A DNA stretch of 64,000 nt, taken from positions 2,170,001 through 2,234,000 of the forward strand of contig CAWBEY010000012.1 of the NCBI GenBank assembly GCA_963788015.1, in the 5' to 3' direction. Shown piece by piece: positions 1 through 7,099 of the stretch; the stretch's first letter is position 1; every line of letters begins with the position of its first letter. This stretch comes from JBBRHH01 sp963788015 (GTDB taxonomy: Bacteria; Planctomycetota; Phycisphaerae; Tepidisphaerales; Tepidisphaeraceae). A program made the translations under genes and the position numbers. The notes beneath the pieces are model-generated. The model did not search any database, had not been told where the DNA came from, and was given only the letters and a program-made list of their open reading frames with translations.

Positions 1-2
1 TC

Positions 3-161
3 CCCGCCGAACCCCCCGCACCCCCCGGCACCATCGCCCGCGACAGGGCCGGCTACTACGCCGCGCATCGAGAAGGCAAAATCCGCCTGACCCACATCGG
101 CCCCCCCAACCGGATCATGCGGTTGTGCTATCGCGTCGATCGGAAGGTGTCGTGGTGGTGA
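3..161 (+). CDS. C-terminal end of an unidentified protein (partial)
   Basis: An open frame runs in from the window edge and ends at a TGA. It encodes 52 residues, proline-rich at first and then a compact basic tail ending in DRKVSWW. The start lies outside the window. No family is recognised. Reading as coding is supported only by the absence of stops and by the ordered, non-repetitive tail. Confidence 0.45.
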   Translation, partial: PAEPPAPPGTIARDRAGYYAAHREGKIRLTHIGPPNRIMRLCYRVDRKVSWW

Positions 162-212
162 AATAGGGGTATCGTGGTGACGATATGGAGATGGAAAGTG
201 ACGGGAGATTGT

Positions 213-789
213 ATGAACGGCTTCGACATCCGAAGGCTTTTAAAGCCGGGGAGACCATGTCGGCGCGACGCCGAAACGCATGCCGTCGAGAACCTGGGCT
301 CCGAGGAATGCCATGTGATGAATATCGAATTCCGTGACCTGAAAAATCCCGCCCAGGGCGTCGCGAAACTGTCCGCCGGGCACCAGGCCCAGGCCGAGCA
401 TCGCATGATCGACCCCAAGGACATGAAGTGGCAGGACGCTCCCCCCGCACTGCCCCCCGGCTCGCAGGTGGCCGTTCTTGAAGGCGACCCCCGCCAGGCG
501 GGCCCTTACACTATTCGCGTTAAATCCCCGGCCAACTACAAGATCCCGCCCCACTGGCACCCCGAAGATGAGCACGTCACGGTCATCTCCGGTTCCGTCT
601 GGATGGGCATGGGCGACCAGTTGGACGAATCCAAGGCCACCCAGATTCCAACCGGCGGCTTCGTCCTGATGCCCGCCCCAAACCCACCACTTCGCCATCT
701 GCAAAGACGAAGCGATCCTCCAGATCCACGCCATGGGCCCCTTCGGAATCAACTACATCAACCCTTCCGAGGATCCACGAAAGAAATAA
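213..789 (+). CDS. cupin domain protein, frameshifted near the C-terminus
   Basis: Small single-domain cupin. Characteristic features are KMxW-like DPKDMKWQDAPPALPPGSQ, the metal-binding IPPHWHPEDEH segment and the GGFVLMPA strand. In the frame of the start the protein runs into nonsense after GGFVLMPA. One base on, another frame gives THHFAICKDEAILQIHAMGPF and a natural stop at 787-789, the usual end of this family. So there is a one-base frameshift near 680-690. The ATG at 213 is preceded by GGGAG. Family members usually carry an N-terminal signal peptide, which I do not see here, so the N-terminus may also be altered; ATG 318 is an alternative start. Substrate unknown. Confidence 0.7.
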
Positions 790-812
790 CATCCCCACCC
801 TTGACCGCTTGA

Positions 813-1332
813 CCGCCCTCACCTCAATGGCGTTCATGTTCGCCGTCGCCGATCCCAAGACGTCATCCGTGGCACGCAACGAAGGTGACGGCGAACCTTT
901 ACATGGGGAGCTTTCATGTTCTTCACATTTGCCATTGCCGCGACCCCCTTTCCTCCACCCAAGGTAGTGTGCCCCTTTATCTCCGCGAAGAATCACAACT
1001 ATCCCGTTTACTTTCCCCTGCATTAGCCATTTGAAATGCCCTGAATGGCTTGAGAGGTGTGGTCAATTGTCTTGAGCGGGTTAGCTGCGGCGATGACTGG
1101 CCGGATCCGAACATCGCCACGGGTTTGCTTGACATTTATGGAGCAGGCGAAGTGTTGGTTTAATAACAGCGTCCTGAAATGTCCTTCGGCCGGAATTTTC
1201 GCCGGTCCTTTCGGTAATGCGACAAACGGTTTTACGGACGGCTGCCATATCATCGACGGATCATTGACGCATTCGGCAATACCGTATCCGGTGGTGGTAT
1301 TAAGTGGCATCGGCCATGAGAGGGATGGTAAC
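813..1332. other. intergenic stretch with no supported gene
   Basis: Open frames exist on both strands (for example a long upstream extension of the next gene) but none has a ribosome binding site, recognisable family or protein-like composition. The base composition from about 1050 is less GC-rich than the neighbours, as is the following small gene, which may point to acquired DNA. I see no RNA gene or clear hairpin. Confidence 0.4.
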
Positions 1333-1706
1333 ATGGTTACGCTGCCGATTATCATCGCAGAACGCGGAGGGGTTGACGTTTCGATTTACGATTCGTTGGA
1401 ACAAGCAATTTTCCAAATTGAGCCGATTGACGTCCAGCATGACGAGTACGAGGTATTTGATGCTGACGGTCGTGAGATTCGGCTCAAAACGGAGGGGAAT
1501 CAAATTTCGGTCGATTGCATCTCAGAAATCCATAATCGCGGCGGCGACTTAAAGCAAAGCTACAAGCCTATCTTGAAGCAATGGGCGGTTACGAAGAGAA
1601 CCGACGCCAAATGACATTGTCCGCCCTGATTACAGCCGCTATACAAGCTAGCGATCCTCAATGGCGAGGCTTCCTCTCGTGGCTAGGCAACATACTAAAA
1701 AAATAA
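1333..1706 (+). CDS. small protein of unknown function, frameshifted
   Basis: The ATG at 1333 follows AGAGGGA at good spacing and opens MVTLPIIIAERGGVDVSIYDS, an acidic alpha/beta-looking protein. The same frame ends at 1614 in an implausible tail. From about 1535 a second frame reads RLKAKLQAYLEAMGGYEENR and continues to a stop at 1706, which looks like the helical C-terminus; a one-base shift near 1535-1550 would join them to about 124 residues. The general layout (short strand start, internal acidic part, helical tail) resembles small immunity-type proteins I have seen near polymorphic toxins, but this is a weak resemblance and no toxin is visible here. Confidence 0.5.
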
Positions 1707-1734
1707 GGTGTCAGTTTATCCTTGCACTCCGCCA

Positions 1735-1849
1735 CCCATAAGATAGGATAATGTTCGCCATGTCCGCACCCCCCAAAGATGCCACCGATCGCACGGGACG
1801 AGAGGGGAACCAGAAGAAAGCTTCCCTCCCCTTTCGGAGAACCCATGTT
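1735..1849 (-). repeat. dispersed ~110-bp repeat, copy 1
   Basis: Read on the minus strand this stretch matches 14986-15093 (plus strand) in order through the blocks AACATGGGTT, TCCGAAAGGGG, GTCCCGTGC, GCATCTTTGGG, GCGAACA, TATCCTATC and TATGGG, with small indels between. The match covers the whole length while neither copy keeps a common reading frame, so it is a non-coding repeat or a dead sequence rather than a gene. Confidence 0.7.
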
Positions 1850-1995
1850 TTTTGAAGATCACACAAGCCAGGTTAATTTCGAGAAGGCGTTGTAGTCCAC
1901 CAATGTCGAAACCACAGCCTTTTACCTCCACTTGTGCACCATCGCCAATACGATGCAAAGGGATTCGAACGACTTGCTGTCCAGATCGCCCAGTC

Positions 1996-2994
1996 TCACG
2001 GCCGTCGTAAAGTCAATGCGTCAATCTTCCCAATTTCTGCGGTGGAAAACTCCAGCTTGTCCAGCGCCTTCACGTTTTCTTCCACCTGCTGGACGCGCGA
2101 TGCGCCGATTAAGGCACTGGTTACGGCTGGGGATCTTAGCGTCCAGGCGATGGCCATTTGTGCGAGCGACTGCCCGCGTGCTTTGGCGATGTCGTTGAGC
2201 CCGTTGAGAATCGCGCGGCGTTCTTCGCCGGCGTTCTTGTGGACCCACTCCTTGGGCCAGATGCTGGCAGCCCGGCTATCGGCGGGGACTTCGGCCGCGA
2301 GGTATTTGTCGGTGAGCAGGCCTGAGGCCAGGGGCGCGAACGCGATGACGCCCGTGCCAAATCGCTGGGTTTGGGGAAGCAGGTCCCACTCGATGGTGCG
2401 GGCGAGCATGTTGTAATACGGCTGATGAATCGTGATCGGCGCCCAATCATGTTGTTGCACCGTGCGAACCGAGTCGGCGAACTGCGCGCCGCTGTAGCTG
2501 CTGACGCCGGCGTAAAGGGCCTTGCCCTGCTGTACCAGCGTTTGCAGCGCCCCTAGCGTCTCCTCGAGCGGCGTGTTTGGATCCGGGCGGTGGGAGTAGA
2601 AGATATCAAAGTAGTTCACGCCCATCCGCTGAAGCGACTGATCGCAGCTTGCAATGATGTATTTCCTCGAACCCCATTCGCCATACGGGCCCGGCCACAT
2701 GCGATAGCCGGCCTTGCTGGAGATGATCAATTCATCCCGCGGCATGTCCTTGAGAATCTGGCCGCAGACGATCTCGGCATTGCCTGGTGGGTGGCCATAG
2801 TTATTGGCGAAGTCGAAATGGGTGATGCCCAAATCAAAGGCGCGGAAGATGCATTCGCGGGCGACGTCCGTCCCGCGATAGCCGCCAAAGGTTTCCCATG
2901 CTCCCAATGATATGGCGGGCAGAAGCAGGCCCGATCGGCCGCAACGGCGGTATTGCATCTTGTCGTAACGCGTGGGCGAAGGTTGGTAGGGCAT
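1996..2994 (-). CDS. aldo/keto reductase, YghZ/Gpr type
   Basis: Complete 332-residue NAD(P)H-dependent oxidoreductase with a TIM-barrel fold. The catalytic tetrad is visible: D61 and Y66 in FDFANNYG, K94 in ISSKAGYR, and H135 in FYSHRPDP. The sequence is close to the E. coli YghZ (L-glyceraldehyde 3-phosphate reductase) branch, with the MQYRRCGRSGLLLPAISLG opening and IWPKEW segment; K+-channel beta subunits are relatives. The ATG at 2994 (MPYQPSP) is chosen because it places the barrel start at the normal distance; an upstream in-frame start at 3045 would overlap the next gene. Physiological substrate is probably a small aldehyde. Confidence 0.9.
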   Translation of the reverse strand: MPYQPSPTRYDKMQYRRCGRSGLLLPAISLGAWETFGGYRGTDVARECIFRAFDLGITHFDFANNYGHPPGNAEIVCGQILKDMPRDELIISSKAGYRMWPGPYGEWGSRKYIIASCDQSLQRMGVNYFDIFYSHRPDPNTPLEETLGALQTLVQQGKALYAGVSSYSGAQFADSVRTVQQHDWAPITIHQPYYNMLARTIEWDLLPQTQRFGTGVIAFAPLASGLLTDKYLAAEVPADSRAASIWPKEWVHKNAGEERRAILNGLNDIAKARGQSLAQMAIAWTLRSPAVTSALIGASRVQQVEENVKALDKLEFSTAEIGKIDALTLRRP

Positions 2995-3041
2995 GGTGGG
3001 CGGATGGTATGCGAGAGAGCGGCGCCGCGGAAGATAGCGGG

Positions 3042-3725
3042 TCATCCGGAGGTGCGTGTCAGGCGGAGCGAACCTGTGGTGGTGTCCACGAAGGTGTCGT
3101 CAGCAAACTTCCCGCTCAGAACCAGCCGATTGGCAGAGACTTTCGCGGAGATAAATCCGGTGCCATCGGAAAAGACCAGCGTCACTCGTCGGCGGGTAAT
3201 CACTCCGGTGAAATTAAACAGCCCGACAGCGCCGGCCGAAACTTCGCCTGTGAGCAGCCCCGAGCGGCTTTCGGAATTGATCGTCAACGTCATGGGTACG
3301 CGACGCGCGGAGACGCCACTTTGCGGACTCGCCTGTCCATTGAACAGAAACCCGGAGCCGCCAAGCCCGGCCGATGGAAGTGCCGCGACGAATGCGTCGT
3401 TCACGAACGTGCTTGATGCGTTAAACCCACTGAAACCAAATCCCATGCTGGCGAAGTTGCTGGAAAAGGCGAATGAGTTGTCATTGATGGCACCTGCGGC
3501 GCTCGACACCACGCCGCTGCTGACTGGCCTGTTGAGCGTGAGCGTGCCGGCGTAGCTGCCGACGATGTTGAGCAGAGACGATGTGGCAGTTGAAGCCCGG
3601 GCCCGATGTGCCGCGACAGAATGTACCGGGCTCGCAGACAACAGCAGCCGTGATTCCAGCGTCTCGACCAGGCTTGGCGTCGCCGCCCGCGCGTCTGGAG
3701 AATTGGGGAGTTCTGGATAATCCAT
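3042..3725 (-). CDS. LEPRLLLS-motif surface/secreted protein
   Basis: About 227 residues beginning MDYPELPNSP. Near the N-terminus is VETLESRLLLSAS, the planctomycete LEPRLLLS-like motif that marks secreted or surface proteins with an unusual N-terminal export region. The rest is rich in S, G, T, V and F and lacks charged catalytic motifs; the C-terminal third (RRVTLVFSDGTGFISAKV) looks like beta-strands. An ATG at 3773 would add 16 residues. It lies upstream of the aldo/keto reductase on the same strand with about 50 bp between them. Function unknown; a structural or adhesive role is only a guess. Confidence 0.75.
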   Translation of the reverse strand: MDYPELPNSPDARAATPSLVETLESRLLLSASPVHSVAAHRARASTATSSLLNIVGSYAGTLTLNRPVSSGVVSSAAGAINDNSFAFSSNFASMGFGFSGFNASSTFVNDAFVAALPSAGLGGSGFLFNGQASPQSGVSARRVPMTLTINSESRSGLLTGEVSAGAVGLFNFTGVITRRRVTLVFSDGTGFISAKVSANRLVLSGKFADDTFVDTTTGSLRLTRTSG

Positions 3726-3797
3726 TTGCGCATTTTCGCTCCTGTCATACGACCTCCGCCTCATCCCATGCATGAGCGATGCCAGCGGTGACGTGAT

Positions 3798-4790
3798 TCA
3801 AAATAACGAGAGCTGCGCATCCGGCCGCGCGCACTCCGCATCCAATCCGCGCCTGCGCAGATCGTCGGCGAATTCGCGATAGCCGTGGTGGGTGTAAATC
3901 TTCCGGGGCGAAACCCGCTCAATGAGCTCCAGAAGCTCTTTGAAATCCGCATGATCCGACAGCGGCAATGCGTGATCCACCCCATAGCGATATTGCGCGT
4001 TCTTAAGCAGCGCCCAGCCTGTCAGGACGATGCGGCAGGGGTTGCTGAACCGCGTTACGAAGCCCGTGCGCGTGGCATGAGGCGGCGCGATCAGGACACC
4101 CCGTTCGTGAAGATCAATGGCGGCCGGGCCATGAAAATCTTCGTAGCGGTATCGGCGATACGGTCCCAAATCCACGCCATGATCGTTATAGATGCGGCTG
4201 ATGGCGAAGGGCGCGCCGTGCAGGGTAACGTTGATGCCGGCGCGCGTGAGGATTCGCAGCCCTTCCTGCGCTTTGCCGAGGCTGTAGGCGATGACGATTG
4301 GCTGCCGGCCGTCGCGCAGCGCCTGCGTGGTTAGATCAACCAGTTGCTCGGCCACTGTTTGCCACGGCGGGAATTGAAAGAAAGGCCGGCCGTAGGTGCT
4401 TTCCATTACCAGCACATCGGCCGGCACTGGCTGGGCGACAGGAACGGTAAGGCTTTGCCGGAGCTTGAAGTCGCCGGTGTACAGGAGCGTGCCATCGTTG
4501 GTGGTGACGTGCAGCATGGCGCTGCCCAGGACGTGACCGGCCGAGAGGAGGCGCAGATGGCACGCAGCATCTTCCAACTGGACATAGTCGCTGCACCCGA
4601 CGCGCGTGCAGTTTTCGAGGCCGATGCGGTATGAGGCGAGGGCGGCGGTTTCCGGCGTGGCGATGGAGCGGTCGTGAGAGCCGATGTGGTCGCTGTGCGC
4701 GTGAGAAATAAAGCAGAGCGGGCGCGGCTGGCGGCTGTCGAGGTACAGCGGCGTGTTGCGGATTCGCAGGTCGTCTTTCCATTCGAGCAT
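3798..4790 (-). CDS. metallo-beta-lactamase-fold nuclease (SNM1/CPSF-like) with C-terminal clamp-binding-like motif
   Basis: A 330-residue MBL-fold protein. The metal motif HAHSDH is at residues 30-35, followed by SAGHVLGSAM, LLYTGDFKLR and ESTYGRP, typical of the RNA-processing and DNA-ligase-associated exonuclease branch, then LSDHADF near the end. It is therefore probably a zinc-dependent nucleic acid nuclease. The last five residues are QLSLF, which fits the bacterial sliding-clamp-binding consensus QL(S/D)LF. No ligase or helicase gene is adjacent. The start at 4790 (MLEWKDD) matches the family; an upstream in-frame ATG at 4868 adds 26 residues of unknown relevance. Confidence 0.85.
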   Translation of the reverse strand: MLEWKDDLRIRNTPLYLDSRQPRPLCFISHAHSDHIGSHDRSIATPETAALASYRIGLENCTRVGCSDYVQLEDAACHLRLLSAGHVLGSAMLHVTTNDGTLLYTGDFKLRQSLTVPVAQPVPADVLVMESTYGRPFFQFPPWQTVAEQLVDLTTQALRDGRQPIVIAYSLGKAQEGLRILTRAGINVTLHGAPFAISRIYNDHGVDLGPYRRYRYEDFHGPAAIDLHERGVLIAPPHATRTGFVTRFSNPCRIVLTGWALLKNAQYRYGVDHALPLSDHADFKELLELIERVSPRKIYTHHGYREFADDLRRRGLDAECARPDAQLSLF

Positions 4791-4993
4791 GGAGAACAAA
4801 TTGTAGGTCCAGTAAAACCCGTCGGTCGTGAGCAGGGCAAGCTCTTTGAACCGCTTCAATTTAATCAAAGTTTGTCACGTCCTTGTGACGACATAGACGA
4901 AGAAGCCGGACAATGTTGGTGGAGTGAATTTGGTCGAGGCTGCACTGTAAGGGGCGAGGCGGAGTTGTTGGCAGCCCGCGCCCCGAAGCATGG

Positions 4994-6001
4994 ATGCTGA
5001 ATATGACGTACAACAACAATGAAACGAATGGGAATTCACTGAGCTACAAGTTCCAGCGCTGCGAGAGGTTGCGGGCGGCTGTCGCTTCTGGCGAACTTTC
5101 GGGCAAATTGCCCGGCGAGCGGTTGCTTGGGAAGAGGTTTGGCGTTAATCCCAAGACGCTCAGCAAAGCACTGACGGACCTGGCGGCGGAGGGAATGCTG
5201 GATCGCAGCATCGGGCGCGGCACCTATGTGATGGGCAGTCGGCCCGGCAATCAATGCGACAAGGGGCGCTGGCTCATCCTAACGGACGGCACCTCATCCG
5301 AGGCGCTTGTGGCGGAACTGATGCGATTGAATCCCGAATCGCATGTATCCACTGACACCAAATCTTTCCGGCCCAGCTTCATCAACGGATTTTCGGCCGT
5401 GATCGACTTGGCCGCGCATACGCCTGAATCACTGCATCGCAGCCTGCTGGTGCGGAGCATTCCGTTGGTATTGCTCGGGCAGGAACCACGCGTGAACAAG
5501 ACACATGCGGTGCTGTTTGACAGGGAATATGCGGTCTTTTTGCTTGGCCGGCGACTGCTGCTTTCGGGCCACCGAAAGCTGCTGGCCATTGAGACTGAAG
5601 GTGGCGACGTTCTGTTGAAGGCGCTTCGCGACGCGGCCCAGAGGTATGAGCCGGATGCCCAGGTTGAAGCCTGCGCGGCCTGCGATGTGGCGAAGTATTC
5701 TGATGAGAGGGCGCTGGCGATTGTCTGCGATAGCGCTGCTGCGGCCTCGGGACTGGGTGAGTTGATCAAGGCCCGTAAGGCAGCACATGCTCGATGGGAC
5801 CTGACGGCCGTGGGCGTTTGTGCGCACCCTCCGTGCAGCGGATACTTCGTGGATCCCGCGGTTGCCGTGCAGGCGGTTGCCGACGTGTTGCGCGACGTGC
5901 AGGCGCATCGGCCTTCGGTCCTGTGGCTGGTGGGTGAGTATGTGGAAACCACCGCACGCGGCAGCAGCCAGCCCGCAATTTTGGTGGCCGTGCCGGCATA
6001 A
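4994..6001 (+). CDS. GntR-family transcriptional regulator with ligand-sensor domain
   Basis: 335 residues. The first about 80 form a GntR winged helix (SGKLPGERLLGKRFGVNPKT, LTDLAAEGMLDRSIGRGTYV). The remainder resembles the LacI/periplasmic-binding type sensor domain found in AraR-like GntR regulators, although the usual glycine-rich landmarks are weak. It is likely a sugar- or metabolite-responsive repressor. It is divergent from the nuclease gene, with about 125 bp between them that could hold both promoters. Start 4994 or 5003 are equally possible. Confidence 0.8.
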   Translation: MLNMTYNNNETNGNSLSYKFQRCERLRAAVASGELSGKLPGERLLGKRFGVNPKTLSKALTDLAAEGMLDRSIGRGTYVMGSRPGNQCDKGRWLILTDGTSSEALVAELMRLNPESHVSTDTKSFRPSFINGFSAVIDLAAHTPESLHRSLLVRSIPLVLLGQEPRVNKTHAVLFDREYAVFLLGRRLLLSGHRKLLAIETEGGDVLLKALRDAAQRYEPDAQVEACAACDVAKYSDERALAIVCDSAAAASGLGELIKARKAAHARWDLTAVGVCAHPPCSGYFVDPAVAVQAVADVLRDVQAHRPSVLWLVGEYVETTARGSSQPAILVAVPA

Positions 6002-6008
6002 GTACGGC

Positions 6009-6203
6009 TCAAACGGCCAGCGTCACGTCCGATAATTGCGAATCAACAAGGACGGCCTCGGCAGCACCGGCGGCGGTGCGCTGGCGGCGGCGGGTCCGCA
6101 CGACGTGGAAGACGCTCATCACCACCACCGCGTAGGGTGCAAACATGGCAAAGCCATGTACACCGGACAGAAACGCGAAGGGAACGAAGCGGAGGATTCT
6201 CAT
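6009..6203 (-). CDS. small membrane protein of unknown function
   Basis: 64 residues starting MRILRFVPFAFLSGVHGFAM, one or two hydrophobic segments (FAFLSGVHGFAMFAPYAVVVMSVF written across the two), then a basic stretch RTRRRQR and an acidic, hydrophilic tail. This positive-inside layout suggests a small inner-membrane protein. It ends seven bases from the end of the convergent GntR gene. The ribosome site is weak. No family is recognised. Confidence 0.55.
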   Translation of the reverse strand: MRILRFVPFAFLSGVHGFAMFAPYAVVVMSVFHVVRTRRRQRTAAGAAEAVLVDSQLSDVTLAV

Positions 6204-6363
6204 GGGCGGCGGCAATGTAACATGCCGGCGGTTGGAAAGGTCCGAAAATCTCTTGGTTCATTGCGCAAAATCCCCCTTTCGCGCGAACATGGGTAAATCG
6301 AACCGAGCGTGAAGGAGGACTTAACAGTCGGCTCCGGGGGGTGCTGGAGGATATGATTAGGCC

Positions 6364-6723
6364 ATGGACACTACTTCCATCCAATACCAGTATCTGGCGC
6401 GGGACCCGATGGCGTCCTACAAGCAGTTGTCGATCAAGGGCCGGCGGATCCGTGCGCGAACCCTGTACGGACTCTACATGAACGCCGAGGAGCCGATGAC
6501 CGTGGAAGAGATCGCGGCCAATTACACTCTTCCCATTGAGGCGGTGAAAGAAGCGATCGCGTATTGCGATTCCAAGCCGCCGGAAATTGACGAGGACTTT
6601 CGCTACGAAGAGGCGATCATGGAGGCCACGGGAATGAATGATCCGAACTACAAATACAATCCTCGGCCAAAGCTGCTCTCGCCACAGGAGCGAGCACGGA
6701 TTCAGCGTGAGCATGGCCGATGA
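6364..6723 (+). CDS. DUF433-like antitoxin of a PIN-like toxin pair
   Basis: 119 residues; GGAGG lies 11 bases before the ATG. The centre (GLYMNAEEPMTVEEIAANYT, LPIEAVKEAIAYCDSKP) is a helix-turn-helix of the DUF433 kind, which pairs with DUF5615 toxins, and represses its own operon in such pairs. The C-terminal tail (NPRPKLLSPQERARIQREHG) is basic and probably wraps the toxin. The stop overlaps the ATG of the next gene (ATGA), showing translational coupling. Confidence 0.75.
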   Translation: MDTTSIQYQYLARDPMASYKQLSIKGRRIRARTLYGLYMNAEEPMTVEEIAANYTLPIEAVKEAIAYCDSKPPEIDEDFRYEEAIMEATGMNDPNYKYNPRPKLLSPQERARIQREHGR

Positions 6724-7081
6724 GATTCTCTTTGGACGAGGATTCTGGCGACGCAGTCTTAGTCAAGCTTTTGGAGGCGCGGGACACGAGGTGTTGACCT
6801 GTCCAGCCGCAGGCTTGCTTGGGCGTCACGATGCATTGCAGTTGTCGCATGCCATCCTGACGCAACGCGTCCTGCTCACCAAGAACTACGACGACTTCGG
6901 TGCGCTGCACGAACTGGTGCTTGCCTGTGGCGGCCATCACCCTGGCATTCTTGTCGTACGCTCCGACAACGATTCTGCCAGAGACATGTCTTTGCGTGGC
7001 GTGGCGCTCGCGATCAAGAAATTAATCGCAAGTGACTTGCCCGTTGTTGATGACTACATCATCCTCAACCAGTGGCGCTGA
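6720..7081 (+). CDS. DUF5615 PIN-like toxin, frameshifted
   Basis: Starts at the ATGA overlap with the antitoxin gene as MRFSLDEDSGDAVLVKLLEAR, the expected DUF5615 opening with its acidic LDED motif. That frame stops shortly after; the neighbouring frame continues GHEVLTCPAAGLLGRHDALQ, VLLTKNYDDF and HHPGILVVR to 7081. One missing G in GCGCGGGA (about 6778-6784) explains this. Joined, the protein is about 120 residues, normal for the family. PIN-like folds are predicted ribonucleases; the acidic residues in LDED and NYDDF are the probable metal ligands. As read here the toxin would be inactive. Confidence 0.75.
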
Positions 7082-7099
7082 CGCCGTGGGACCAGCCGT

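Noticed and set aside
1716..1958. 80-residue minus-strand frame
   Set aside because: Most of it is the dispersed repeat, which has a different reading frame in the other copy.
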